Part shown: one piece after another, positions 33,789 to 42,158 of the stretch
Layout of the letters: every line of letters starts with the position of its first letter
Position numbering within the stretch: position 1 is the stretch's first letter
Assembly: GCA_963677915.2 (NCBI GenBank)
Contig: CAXXGE010000008.1
Location: 62,001 to 126,000, forward strand
Length of the DNA: 64,000 nt
From: G963677915 sp963677915
GTDB taxonomy: Bacteria; Bacillota; Clostridia; Lachnospirales; Vallitaleaceae
Direction: 5' to 3'
Notes under the pieces: model-generated
Databases searched by the model: none
What the model saw: the letters and a program-made list of their open reading frames with translations, nothing else
Told to the model about the DNA's origin: nothing
Position numbers and translations under genes: made by a program

Positions 33789-35246
33789 ATGTATATTCCA
33801 TCCGATAACTCACAACCCAGCTTTCTTGACTTCAACCAACCCCTTGGACTTAAGATGAACCCCAAAAATCGATGGGTGACCATGGCGGATCAAATCCCAT
33901 GGAACAAATTCGAAGAAAAGTATGCCGACTTGTTTCAAAGTGATACCGGCAATGTAGCAAAACCGTTACGGATGGCTTTAGGCTCTTTGATTATTCAAAT
34001 AAAGTATGGTTATGCTGACCGTGAGCTTGTCGATCAGCTAACCGAAAATCCATACTACCAGTACTTCATCGGTCTCCCGGGATATCAAGAAACAGCGCCA
34101 TTTGATGCCAGTCTATTGGTAACATTCCGAAAGCGTATCAGTGCTGAAATGCTAATGGAAGCCAATGAACATATGCTGGAAGCCGCCTCATCAAGTGATG
34201 ACAATAACGATAACGATGATGATTCAGAATCGGGACCGGATGAACCATCCAGCAAACAAGATGCCCCTGAAACTGAAGAGCCAGATAGCAAGGGAACACT
34301 GATTATCGATGCAACATGTGCCCCTTCAAATATTCGTTACCCTCAAGACTTTTCATTGCTGAATGAAGCAAGAGAAAAGCTCGAAGAAATCATTGATTGT
34401 TTTTGCAAGGACAATGGACTGAAGAAACCTAGAACCTACCGCAAAGAAGCGAGGAAAAACTACCTTGCACTTGCAAAAACAAAGAAAAGAAGCAAGTCAA
34501 AAATCAGAAAAACCATCCGAAAGCAACTGGGGTATGTAAAGCGGAATCTTGGATATATCGATGGTTTCCTCGAAGCTGGTCATGCACCAACAGATAAGGA
34601 AAAAACACTGTTGAAGACAATCAGGCTTCTGTATGAGCAGCAAGAATATATGTACAGTAACCACACGCATTCCGCCCCGAACCGTATCGTAAGCATTCAG
34701 CAGCCATATCTACGTCCCATAGTGAGAGGAAAGGCGAAGGCCCCTGTTGAATTCGGAGCCAAGTTCGATCTGAGTGTAGATGAAAAAGGCTATGCACGCA
34801 TTGAAAAACTTTCTTTTGATCCATATAACGAGAGTACATGCTTACAGAAAGCGGTCGAGGCTTACAAAGACCGCACCGGTCATTATCCTGAAAGAGTGCT
34901 TGTCGATCAAATCTACCGAACACGTGATAACCGAGATTACTGCAAAGGTAAAGGCATCAGGATGTCCGGTCCCAAGCTGGGACGACCATCAAAAAACAGG
35001 GAGCATGACAAGGCTATCGAATACCAAGACAATGTCGACCGCATCGAAGTCGAGAGAACTTTCAGTCTCAGCAAACGATGCTATGGAATGGGCCTGATTA
35101 AAACCAAACTGGAAGAAACAACCAGGGCAACGATTGCGTTGTCTGTATTTGTGACGAATCTATTCAAGATTCAGTCATGCATAATTTTACGTTTGCTCTG
35201 TCAGTGGTTGAACTGCTGGCATTATGAACCATTCTTGGCTGTATGA
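33789..35246 (+). CDS. DDE transposase, IS4/IS5 superfamily
   Basis: A 485-residue transposase. The N-terminal DUF772-like helical domain covers about residues 35-140. The catalytic residues fit LIIDATCAP (first Asp), RVLVDQIYRT (second Asp) and a final VERTFSLSKR segment that supplies the Glu. An acidic Ser/Asp/Asn-rich stretch (about residues 136-172) and a lysine-rich region follow the N-terminal domain. TAGGAG precedes the start. It appears intact. Confidence 0.92.
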   Translation: MYIPSDNSQPSFLDFNQPLGLKMNPKNRWVTMADQIPWNKFEEKYADLFQSDTGNVAKPLRMALGSLIIQIKYGYADRELVDQLTENPYYQYFIGLPGYQETAPFDASLLVTFRKRISAEMLMEANEHMLEAASSSDDNNDNDDDSESGPDEPSSKQDAPETEEPDSKGTLIIDATCAPSNIRYPQDFSLLNEAREKLEEIIDCFCKDNGLKKPRTYRKEARKNYLALAKTKKRSKSKIRKTIRKQLGYVKRNLGYIDGFLEAGHAPTDKEKTLLKTIRLLYEQQEYMYSNHTHSAPNRIVSIQQPYLRPIVRGKAKAPVEFGAKFDLSVDEKGYARIEKLSFDPYNESTCLQKAVEAYKDRTGHYPERVLVDQIYRTRDNRDYCKGKGIRMSGPKLGRPSKNREHDKAIEYQDNVDRIEVERTFSLSKRCYGMGLIKTKLEETTRATIALSVFVTNLFKIQSCIILRLLCQWLNCWHYEPFLAV

Positions 35247-35273
35247 GTCGCAGAATGACTTAATCAGCAGACA

Positions 35274-35281
35274 CTGTTTAG
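35274..35281 (+). repeat. IS target-site duplication, right
   Basis: CTGTTTAG directly after the right inverted repeat of the IS. Confidence 0.9.
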
Positions 35282-35414
35282 ATTAATACCTCAGGAAATG
35301 AAGGCAACAATGGAATTGATGGCTAGTATTGAAGAAGGTGAAAAGTCAGCTATGGGGGAAGGGTGGCTCTCTTTGGAAGAAATTCATTCTGCATTGGGCA
35401 TAAGATACCGATAA
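35282..35414 (+). pseudogene. severed 3' end of the interrupted methyltransferase-like gene
   Basis: In frame with 33053-33648 once the IS and one target copy are removed, this stretch adds about 43 residues and ends at TAA 35414. The last part (SIEEGEKSAMGEGWLSLEE) resembles the C-terminal tail of antitoxin-type proteins of Bacillota rather than a methyltransferase end. This suggests a fusion or an extension of unknown role. Confidence 0.7.
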
Positions 35415-35434
35415 ATCGGACGAAATAAAATCGA

Positions 35435-35468
35435 CCGGCCACGGGATATCAAATCCTTAAGTAGCCGG
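35435..35468 (-). terminator. terminator for the minus-strand hydrolase gene
   Basis: Arms CCGGCCAC (35435-35442) and GTAGCCGG (35461-35468) with one wobble pair. The minus-strand transcript then runs into U-rich sequence. It separates converging units. Confidence 0.65.
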
Positions 35469-35477
35469 CCGTTAATA

Positions 35478-36293
35478 TTATCTCTTCTTGTAGATATTAA
35501 GCCATGCACCAACAATAGCTTCAAACTGGACTGGATGCTCAAGAAAGAAGGAATGGCTGGCATCGGTCAGGATGTTCACACTGGCGTGGGGATAGTAGGG
35601 CAACATGTCGAGCATATCCTGATATCCGACGGAGGTATCCTGATAGCCAAGCAGAAACAGAGCCTTGTGATGATGGACCCGGTTGTCCTGTTCTATATAG
35701 TCAGAGGCGTATTTGCCGGTGTAAAGGGCCTGCAAAAAGCTCCAATCCGCCAAAGCTGTGGCTCTTAAGAAATCCGCCTCGCTCCGGTTGTAGGTCCTTT
35801 CGTTGATGACGACCATGCTTTCAAGGAGTTCTTCCTGCTTGAAAGGCGGCAGTGATTCCAGGAACGCCCGGTCGATATCCTGATGGACGATGGGCGCCAC
35901 ATTTCTTTTTGACATTTCCGGCATCACAACCGGGCAGATCAGTACTTCGCCGATCACTTGATTCATAAACTTCTTGGCAATGCCGCGTGCGATATATCCG
36001 CCATAGGAGTATCCCATGACGATGAAGGTCCTGTTCCCGACCAGTTTTTCGATCAGCTTCGTCACCAAATCCAACATGCTGTCGGAATTGTTTTCCAGAT
36101 TATGGGGCGGTGACTGCCCCATGCCTGGCATATCTATGTATATCCTTTTAAGGCCTTTAAGCGACATACTGCTTTCTTCGATGGCGTGTATCATCGTTAG
36201 ACTGTCCAAATACAAACCATGCAGTATGATCAGGGGCAGGCCTTCCCCTTTTATATCATAATGTATCATCTGATCATCTATGTAATCGATCAT
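35478..36293 (-). CDS. alpha/beta hydrolase
   Basis: A 271-residue serine hydrolase with the oxyanion segment LHGLYLDS, nucleophile elbow GYSYGG and catalytic histidine in DASHSFFLEHP. It matches the small esterase/peroxidase-like group of alpha/beta hydrolases; the substrate is unknown. The ATG at 36293 is preferred because GGAGG lies eight bases upstream on the minus strand; the frame is open 13 codons further. A promoter is seen at 36332-36359. Confidence 0.88.
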   Translation of the reverse strand: MIDYIDDQMIHYDIKGEGLPLIILHGLYLDSLTMIHAIEESSMSLKGLKRIYIDMPGMGQSPPHNLENNSDSMLDLVTKLIEKLVGNRTFIVMGYSYGGYIARGIAKKFMNQVIGEVLICPVVMPEMSKRNVAPIVHQDIDRAFLESLPPFKQEELLESMVVINERTYNRSEADFLRATALADWSFLQALYTGKYASDYIEQDNRVHHHKALFLLGYQDTSVGYQDMLDMLPYYPHASVNILTDASHSFFLEHPVQFEAIVGAWLNIYKKR

Positions 36294-36331
36294 TAAAAAC
36301 GCCTCCAAATCCTCACCATTAACACGAAACA

Positions 36332-36359
36332 ATTATATCACAGTCGGTTGATTTGTAAA
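36332..36359 (-). promoter_or_regulatory. promoter of the minus-strand hydrolase
   Basis: On the minus strand, TTTACA (36359-36354) and TATAAT (36337-36332) are separated by 16 bases, about 40 bases before the hydrolase start. Confidence 0.6.
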
Positions 36360-37487
36360 TTAAAGACCAGTGATTTTCCGTAGAAACCGGATACCCCTGT
36401 TTTTCATGGAGGCATCGATGGCGATGGCATTCTCTTTACACAGAGACAGGCAATAGTAACAGTTGATGCACTTTTCGGTGTCGATGCGCATGCCGCCGTC
36501 TGTAGCCTCAATCGCTTCGACAGGACATTCACCCATGCAGTTACCGCAGCGGGTGCATTTTTTTGACCGTATCCGCAAGTCGACATAGGTGTCCTTGACG
36601 AAGGTGCCGTTCCTGTTGCACTGCCTATACAAATCCTGCTCCACAAGATGACGGAAGGGAATCCGCTTGATCTCTCCCAGGATCTCTATGTCACCAAAAT
36701 CGGATATTAGGCCCCGCTTCCTGGCTTGCAGCAGAATGGGTATCTGCTCAGGGGCATAGCCGATCATGGATGACGTCACAATATCCAGTGCAGCCGGGTT
36801 TTCAGAAGCAAAGATCTTGCCGGTTCTGACAGGGCGTCCAAGAGCGGTCGGGCCGCCGTCCAGGCTATAGACAGCATCCATAATCGAAAGGGCTGGTTTT
36901 AACACTTTATGTATATCGATGAAGACATCCGACAGTTCGAACTCGTTGTCCGTCCAGCGATGGATCTTCTGTTTATAGCCTCCAGGCAGACAACCGAACA
37001 TGTTTTTGACAGCGCCGGAAAAACGCATGCCGGCATGTGTTTTCAGCTTGCATGCATCGATGACCATGTCCACATCGAAAAGGATTTTGGGCATGTAGAG
37101 TCGATCCAGGCCGACAATGTCTTCGCTAACGGTGCATAAAGGGGTTTCCTCAAAGGGGACAAGCTCAGCGCCGTATTTTCTCGCTACACTGCCGATGCCT
37201 GTCGTTTCGAAGGCTTTCCGCGTCATCCCTTTCTGATAGAATGCGCTGGAATCTCCGATGAAGATAGAGCAGGCATTGTCATCGAGCAACCGGCACAAGG
37301 CATCGATAATGGACGGATGGGTAACGGTATGCTGTTTGGCTTTGTTCTGTGTCATGATGTTCGGCTTGATCAGGACTTTCTTGCCGAAAGGCAACTCGAA
37401 GCCGATTCTCTGAAGGGCTTCCTTAACTGCTGAAAAAACCAGCTCGCTGTCATAGCTGTCGCAATCAACCGCTGAAACGTAATACAT
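36360..37487 (-). CDS. DUF362 protein with C-terminal double 4Fe-4S ferredoxin domain
   Basis: A 375-residue protein. Residues up to about 300 form a DUF362 domain, and the C-terminus carries two CX2CX2CX3C clusters (CTRCGNCMGEC and CINCYYCLSLC). Such proteins are common in anaerobes and are thought to handle electron transfer or metal-centre chemistry, but no reaction is established for this one. GGGGGTG precedes the start. It is divergent from the exoIII gene, with overlapping promoters. Confidence 0.87.
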   Translation of the reverse strand: MYYVSAVDCDSYDSELVFSAVKEALQRIGFELPFGKKVLIKPNIMTQNKAKQHTVTHPSIIDALCRLLDDNACSIFIGDSSAFYQKGMTRKAFETTGIGSVARKYGAELVPFEETPLCTVSEDIVGLDRLYMPKILFDVDMVIDACKLKTHAGMRFSGAVKNMFGCLPGGYKQKIHRWTDNEFELSDVFIDIHKVLKPALSIMDAVYSLDGGPTALGRPVRTGKIFASENPAALDIVTSSMIGYAPEQIPILLQARKRGLISDFGDIEILGEIKRIPFRHLVEQDLYRQCNRNGTFVKDTYVDLRIRSKKCTRCGNCMGECPVEAIEATDGGMRIDTEKCINCYYCLSLCKENAIAIDASMKNRGIRFLRKITGL

Positions 37488-37501
37488 AGCAACACCCCCA
37501 T

Positions 37502-37531
37502 TTGTATTCTACTGTTATTATACAGTATAAT
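37502..37531 (+). promoter_or_regulatory. exoIII promoter, back-to-back with the DUF362 promoter
   Basis: Plus strand: TTGTAT (37502-37507), 18-base spacer, TATAAT (37526-37531). A minus-strand TATAAT lies at 37522-37517, four bases away, within the palindrome TTATACAGTATAA (37518-37530). The two -10 hexamers are therefore halves of one dyad. Confidence 0.6.
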
Positions 37532-37569
37532 TGCATCATACACGGAGAACTTATGATCAGGAGGTTTTT

Positions 37570-38322
37570 ATGAAACTTATATCATGGAATGTCAACGGCA
37601 TACGGGCTGCACTGAATAAAGGATTTCTGGACTATTTCATGTCTACAGATGCGGACGTCTTCTGTATCCAGGAGACAAAGTGCCAGGTGGGACAGGTGGA
37701 GATTGATCTGCCGGGATACCATCAGTACTGGAATGCGGCGGTGAAGAAAGGTTATTCAGGCACGGCAATATTCACGAAAGAAGAGCCTTTGAGTGTCAAG
37801 TATGACATGGATATCGAAGAGCATGACCAGGAAGGGCGTGTCATTGCTCTGGAATATAACGACTACTACCTGGTAAACGTCTATACGCCCAATTCCAAAA
37901 GGGGACTGGAACGTCTCGACTACCGCATGGTCTGGGAAGACGCATTCAGGGACTACCTCAAGGAACTGGAGAAAACAAAACCGGTCATCGTATGCGGCGA
38001 CTTGAACGTGGCACATAAGGAGATCGACCTGAAAAACGACAAGACCAACCATTTCAGTGCAGGCTTCACAGACGAAGAAAGAGGGAAGATGACGGAACTC
38101 TTGGATGCGGGCTTTATCGACACATTCAGGCATTTCTACCCTGACCTTGAAGACGTCTACACCTGGTGGTCCTATATGGGCAGAGCCAGACACAACAACG
38201 TGGGGTGGCGGATCGACTACTTCCTTGTCAGTGACGCCCTGGAAGACAGACTGGAAGACGCTGAAATCCATATGGAAATCATGGGAAGCGACCATTGTCC
38301 GATTGTACTTAAACTGAAATAA
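37570..38322 (+). CDS. xth: exodeoxyribonuclease III (AP endonuclease)
   Basis: A 250-residue Mg-dependent phosphoesterase of the ExoIII/APE1 family. Key segments are SWNVNGIRAAL, the metal-ligand Glu in CIQETKCQ, the GDLNVAH motif and the catalytic SDHCPI at the C-terminus, where the His is the general base. It cuts at abasic sites in base-excision repair, alongside the endonuclease III and MutY encoded at 41.5-43.2 kb. CAGGAGG precedes the ATG at 37570. Confidence 0.96.
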   Translation: MKLISWNVNGIRAALNKGFLDYFMSTDADVFCIQETKCQVGQVEIDLPGYHQYWNAAVKKGYSGTAIFTKEEPLSVKYDMDIEEHDQEGRVIALEYNDYYLVNVYTPNSKRGLERLDYRMVWEDAFRDYLKELEKTKPVIVCGDLNVAHKEIDLKNDKTNHFSAGFTDEERGKMTELLDAGFIDTFRHFYPDLEDVYTWWSYMGRARHNNVGWRIDYFLVSDALEDRLEDAEIHMEIMGSDHCPIVLKLK

Positions 38323-38344
38323 GGATAAAACAAGACATAAGAAA

Positions 38345-38375
38345 AGGCCATCCGGATCGATGAACCGGGTGGCCT
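38345..38375. terminator. bidirectional terminator between converging exoIII and BI-1 genes
   Basis: Arms AGGCCATCCGG (38345-38355) and CCGGGTGGCCT (38365-38375), with wobble pairing, sit between the two converging stops. T-rich sequence follows on the plus strand. Confidence 0.75.
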
Positions 38376-38388
38376 GTATTGCTTTCTT

Positions 38389-39075
38389 TTATCTTCTTCG
38401 CATCAGGCGAAGGATTGAAAGGAACAAGTTGATGAAGTCGAGATAGAGTCTCAAGGCACCATGGACGGCAACGCCATCCACACTCACAGACCCGTCGCGG
38501 ACCGTCATCACATAGTACTGCTTGAGCACCTGCAGATCATAGGCTGTCAGACCAGCGAAAAGCAGGACACTGATGATGCTGATGGCATATGACAGACCAC
38601 CGCTCTGAAGGAACATATTCAGTACTGAAGCGGCAATCACGCCAACCAGCGCCATAATGAAAAAGGAGCGGAAGGCTGTCAGGTCAGTCTTGGTGATGTA
38701 GCCATAGGCCGCCATTGTCAGGAAGATAATGGCTGTCACGAAGAAAGCCGTAAACAGCTGGGATCCCGAATAGATCAGGAAGATGGCTGAAAGTGTGACA
38801 CCGTTAAGCGCCGCATACAATAGGAAGAAACCTACCGCTTTTTGTTTTGGCAGTTTGAACGCTCTGGCCGACAAATAGAAGACCAGGGCGAATTCGCCGA
38901 TGATCAGGCCGAAGAAGGTCAACTGGCTGCTGAAAATAAAACTCAGCAGGGCTGGGGACGATATAGTGATCATCGCCATGGTACCTGTCACGATCAAACC
39001 TGTAAACATCCATAAAAATACTTTAGCTAGAAACGCATTGAAATCCGATGCGGATAAAATCCTTTCTTGTTGCAT
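38389..39075 (-). CDS. BAX inhibitor-1/YccA family membrane protein
   Basis: A 228-residue protein with seven predicted transmembrane helices and the family signature AYDLQVLKQYY in the C-terminal part. Bacterial BI-1 homologues form pH-sensitive calcium leak channels; the physiological role here is not known. The minus-strand start is preceded by AAGGAGG. Confidence 0.9.
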   Translation of the reverse strand: MQQERILSASDFNAFLAKVFLWMFTGLIVTGTMAMITISSPALLSFIFSSQLTFFGLIIGEFALVFYLSARAFKLPKQKAVGFFLLYAALNGVTLSAIFLIYSGSQLFTAFFVTAIIFLTMAAYGYITKTDLTAFRSFFIMALVGVIAASVLNMFLQSGGLSYAISIISVLLFAGLTAYDLQVLKQYYVMTVRDGSVSVDGVAVHGALRLYLDFINLFLSILRLMRRR

Positions 39076-39165
39076 AATGAAACCTCCTTATCAAGTTATT
39101 ATTTCCAGTTCCTTTATTATATCAGATTCGAGACAATTAGAATATTAAACTTTTCTAAAATATCA

Positions 39166-39193
39166 TTGACAAATAGGAAATATATGTTAAGAT
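39166..39193 (+). promoter_or_regulatory. promoter of the tRNA cluster
   Basis: TTGACA (39166-39171), 16-base spacer, TAAGAT (39188-39193), 34 bases before the first tRNA. Confidence 0.7.
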
Positions 39194-39226
39194 ATATCTT
39201 GTTCTGTTTTTGGAAAAACAGCATCC

Positions 39227-39308
39227 GGAGGGGTTCCCGAGTGGCCAAAGGGGGCAGACTGTAAATCTGTTGTCTACGACTTCGAAGGTTCGAATCCTTC
39301 TCCCTCCA
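39227..39308 (+). tRNA. tRNA-Tyr (GTA)
   Basis: 82 bases with a long variable arm. The acceptor stem pairs GGAGGGG with TCCCTCC, the anticodon GTA lies in CTGTAAATC, and the T-loop is GGTTCGAATCC. The discriminator A is followed by TTA, so CCA is not encoded. Confidence 0.95.
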
Positions 39309-39325
39309 TTAAGCAACATCACATT

Positions 39326-39398
<73 letters not shown>

Positions 39399-39413
39399 CT
39401 TGATTACCAACCT

Positions 39414-39484
39414 GCGGGTATAGTTTAGTGGTAAAACTCCAGCCTTCCAAGCTGGCTATAGGGGTTCGATTCCCCTTACCCGCT
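39414..39484 (+). tRNA. tRNA-Gly (TCC)
   Basis: 71 bases. The acceptor pairs GCGGGTA with TACCCGC, the anticodon TCC lies in CTTCCAA, and the T-arm is GGTTCGATTCC. CCA is not encoded. Confidence 0.95.
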
Positions 39485-39496
39485 TCAACAATTTAT

Positions 39497-39568
39497 GCGC
39501 GAATGGCTCAGTGGTAGAGCATCGCCTTGCCAAGGCGAGGGTCGCGGGTTCGAATCCCGTTTCGCGCT
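39497..39568 (+). tRNA. tRNA-Gly (GCC)
   Basis: 72 bases. The acceptor pairs GCGCGAA with TTCGCGC, the anticodon GCC lies in TTGCCAA, and the T-arm is GGTTCGAATCC. CCA is not encoded. Confidence 0.95.
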
Positions 39569-39572
39569 CTAA

Positions 39573-39644
39573 TGGGCATTCGCCAAGCGGTAAGGCACAG
39601 GACTTTGACTCCTGCATTCGTAGGTTCGAATCCTACATGCCCAG
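39573..39644 (+). tRNA. tRNA-Gln (TTG)
   Basis: 72 bases. The acceptor pairs TGGGCAT with ATGCCCA, the anticodon TTG lies in CTTTGAC, and the T-arm is GGTTCGAATCC. The discriminator G is followed by TTG, so CCA is not encoded. Confidence 0.95.
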
Positions 39645-39650
39645 TTGATA

Positions 39651-39681
39651 GCGTCCGGAACTTATGTTCCGGGCGTTTTTT
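39651..39681 (+). terminator. terminator of the tRNA cluster
   Basis: Arms GCGTCCGGAAC (39651-39661) and GTTCCGGGCGT (39666-39676), a TTAT loop, then a T run. Confidence 0.88.
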
Positions 39682-39706
39682 GAGTTCAAGGAAAGATTGA
39701 CTGTGC

Positions 39707-39736
39707 TTGAAAATACAATGCTTTTAATGCTACTAT
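39707..39736 (+). promoter_or_regulatory. possible promoter of the radical SAM/repair operon
   Basis: TTGAAA (39707-39712), 18-base spacer, TACTAT (39731-39736), about 70 bases upstream of the start at 39808. A moderate match only. Confidence 0.4.
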
Positions 39737-39807
39737 TGTAGAGAAACCGGAGTCGCTTAAACTCCCTGTCGAACGATCGTGCTGTATACAACGAAAGCGA
39801 ATGTGAA

Positions 39808-41463
39808 ATGAATAAACCGAACGTATTGCTGGTGGGAATCAATGCCAAGTTCATCCACACGAACCTGGCGGTCAGATACCTGCAAAAATATGCGGCAGCA
39901 AGACAGCGCACTGTCGAAATTGAAGAATATACAATCAATCAGCACGTGGATGATGTTGCTGATGACATTATCGGAAGAAAACCGGATATCCTGGGCTTCT
40001 CCTGCTATATATGGAACATTGAAATGGTTCGCAAACTGGCCTCAACAATCAAGCTGGTGCTTCCGGACTGCAGGATTGTGCTGGGAGGCCCTGAAGTGTC
40101 CTACCAGCAAGCCGGGAACAGGGGTGACATGCCCTATGTCGATGCGGTTGTCAGCGGAGAAGGCGAAGAGGCCTTCATGCGTTTACTGACCGCATGGGAT
40201 GCTGGCGAAGCCTATGAGGACAAACCAGGCCAAGGGATGGATATGGCTGATGTGCCGTTCGTCTATGAGAGCCTGGACGCATTCGAGAACCGGATCATAT
40301 ACTATGAGACTTCAAGGGGATGTCCCTACAACTGCCAGTACTGTCTTTCGTCTATTGAAAAGGGTGTCAGGTTCAGGCCGCTCGAGCTGGTCTTCAAGGA
40401 GCTGCAATGGTTTCTGGACAACAGGGCGATGCAGGTGAAGTTCGTAGACAGAACGTTCAATGCCAGGAAGAGCCATGCCATGGCAATCTGGAACTATCTG
40501 ATAGACCACGACAACGGCGTGACGAACTTCCATTTTGAAATCACGGGCGACATTCTGGACGATGAGATGGCCGACAGGCTGTCGGAAGCCCGGTCGGGAC
40601 TGTTCCAGTTCGAGATCGGTGTCCAGTCCACGAATGAAAAGACGATTGTCGATGTCCAGCGCAAGGTGGATTTTAACAGACTTGCCAAATGGGTGCTGCG
40701 CCTGAAAGAGGCTGGGAACATCCATCTCCACCTGGACCTTATCGCGGGGCTGCCGTATGAAACCTATGAAGCCTTCAGCAGGTCCTTCAACGACGTCATG
40801 GCACTGGAACCGGAAAAGCTGCAGCTGGGATTTTTGAAAGTGCTCAAGGGCTCGGGAATGGAGACCGATGCGGAGAAATATGAACTCGTCTATTCGCCTT
40901 ACCCGCCTTATGAGATACTCTCTTCAAATGCCATGTCCTACGAAGACCTGTCCATGCTTAAGGGCATCGAAACCATGCTCGAGACCTTCTACAACAGCGG
41001 CAATTTCGAAACGACGGTTCCACTGCTTGCCAAGTTGCATGCCAGCCCCTTCGAATTATACGAGAACATGTGGAAGGTGTGGAAACAGGAAGGCCTTCAC
41101 CAGTTCAAGCACAACAAAATCAAGCTGTTTGAATTCCTTAGATTCTATGGCATGGAAATGATAAGGGAGGCAAGCGTGCTTCTCGACGATGCCCTGCTCA
41201 CCGACTGGTGTCTCCAGGAGAAACCCAAAAAGTATCCTCCTTGGATTGAGGTGGATTTTGAATGGCAGCGCAGGACTTACGATTTCTATAAAGATGAAGA
41301 CAATATAAAAAGATACCTTTCCGAATACGAAGGTATGAATGGGAAACAGATATCCAAAATGGCCCACATCGAGCGGCTTTCCGACAGATATGTGCTGTTC
41401 AACTACCGCAGGAAGTCGGTTATGAACGGCAGGCCAGCCCATTACGTAATCGAACTGCAATGA
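39808..41463 (+). CDS. B12-binding-domain radical SAM protein
   Basis: A 551-residue protein with an N-terminal cobalamin-binding-like Rossmann domain (about residues 1-140), a radical SAM domain with the CX3CX2C motif in SRGCPYNCQYC (about residue 175) and a C-terminal DUF4080-like domain. The DXHXXG cobalamin histidine is not evident, so B12 may be bound base-off without it or not at all. Substrate unknown; related proteins modify RNA, lipids or small molecules. The gene may be co-transcribed with nth and mutY. Confidence 0.87.
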   Translation: MNKPNVLLVGINAKFIHTNLAVRYLQKYAAARQRTVEIEEYTINQHVDDVADDIIGRKPDILGFSCYIWNIEMVRKLASTIKLVLPDCRIVLGGPEVSYQQAGNRGDMPYVDAVVSGEGEEAFMRLLTAWDAGEAYEDKPGQGMDMADVPFVYESLDAFENRIIYYETSRGCPYNCQYCLSSIEKGVRFRPLELVFKELQWFLDNRAMQVKFVDRTFNARKSHAMAIWNYLIDHDNGVTNFHFEITGDILDDEMADRLSEARSGLFQFEIGVQSTNEKTIVDVQRKVDFNRLAKWVLRLKEAGNIHLHLDLIAGLPYETYEAFSRSFNDVMALEPEKLQLGFLKVLKGSGMETDAEKYELVYSPYPPYEILSSNAMSYEDLSMLKGIETMLETFYNSGNFETTVPLLAKLHASPFELYENMWKVWKQEGLHQFKHNKIKLFEFLRFYGMEMIREASVLLDDALLTDWCLQEKPKKYPPWIEVDFEWQRRTYDFYKDEDNIKRYLSEYEGMNGKQISKMAHIERLSDRYVLFNYRRKSVMNGRPAHYVIELQ

Positions 41464-41474
41464 AAGAGGAAGTT

Positions 41475-42137
41475 ATGGTAGATAAGAAAAGAGTATACAG
41501 GATTCTTAATGACCTGGATGAATTCTACGGCACCGAGCACATCTGTCACCTGACCCATAAGAACGACTGGCAGCTGCTTATTGCCACCCAGTTGAGCGCC
41601 CAGTGTACGGATGAGCGGGTGAACATGGTGACGCCGGACCTGTTCATGAAATTCCCTAGCATCAAGGCCTTCGCCGAAGCGCCGATCGAGGAGCTTGAAG
41701 AGGCCATCCGTTCTACAGGATTCTACCGGAACAAGGCGAAGAACATCAAGGCGTGCTGCCAGCAGCTGCTGGAGAAATACGAGGGGCATATCCCCCGTGA
41801 CATCGACAAGCTGACGGAGCTGCCGGGTGTGGGAAGAAAAACAGCGAATGTCGTCCTGGGGCATATGTTCAACATCCCCGGCATCGTCGTGGACACCCAT
41901 GTGAAAAGAATTTCTAGGAAACTGGGTTTTACAGACCTCGAAGACCCGGTCAAGATAGAGTATGCGCTCATGAAACTGCTTCCGATGGACCACTGGCTGC
42001 GGTACAACACCCAGATTATTGTCCATGGACGTTCGATATGCAGGGCCAGAAAACCTCTGTGCGACCAATGTTTTCTTCTGAAGGACTGCCCTGCAGGACT
42101 TGAAAAACGCCTTGAAGACATTAAGGCTGCAGAATAA
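41475..42137 (+). CDS. nth: endonuclease III
   Basis: A 220-residue helix-hairpin-helix DNA glycosylase/AP lyase. The hairpin carries the catalytic lysine in LPGVGRKTA, the catalytic aspartate lies in VVDTHVKR, and the C-terminal 4Fe-4S cluster uses four cysteines in CRARKPLCDQCFLLKDC. It removes oxidised pyrimidines. AGAGG lies just before the ATG at 41475; an upstream ATG at 41460 overlaps the previous stop but lacks a ribosome site. Confidence 0.95.
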   Translation: MVDKKRVYRILNDLDEFYGTEHICHLTHKNDWQLLIATQLSAQCTDERVNMVTPDLFMKFPSIKAFAEAPIEELEEAIRSTGFYRNKAKNIKACCQQLLEKYEGHIPRDIDKLTELPGVGRKTANVVLGHMFNIPGIVVDTHVKRISRKLGFTDLEDPVKIEYALMKLLPMDHWLRYNTQIIVHGRSICRARKPLCDQCFLLKDCPAGLEKRLEDIKAAE

Positions 42138-42158
42138 TCGAATCGGGACGGTGAATTA

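Larger units (their letters stand above)
33649..35273 (+). mobile_element. complete 1,625-bp insertion sequence (IS4/IS5-like DDE)
   Basis: The element is bounded by perfect 14-bp terminal inverted repeats TGTCTGCTGATTAA (33649-33662 and 35260-35273) and flanked by the 8-bp direct repeat CTGTTTAG. It contains one transposase gene, an extended -10 promoter (TTGGTATAAT ending at 33711) and a hairpin before the transposase. The fresh target duplication and full-length gene suggest it is intact and possibly active. Confidence 0.93.
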
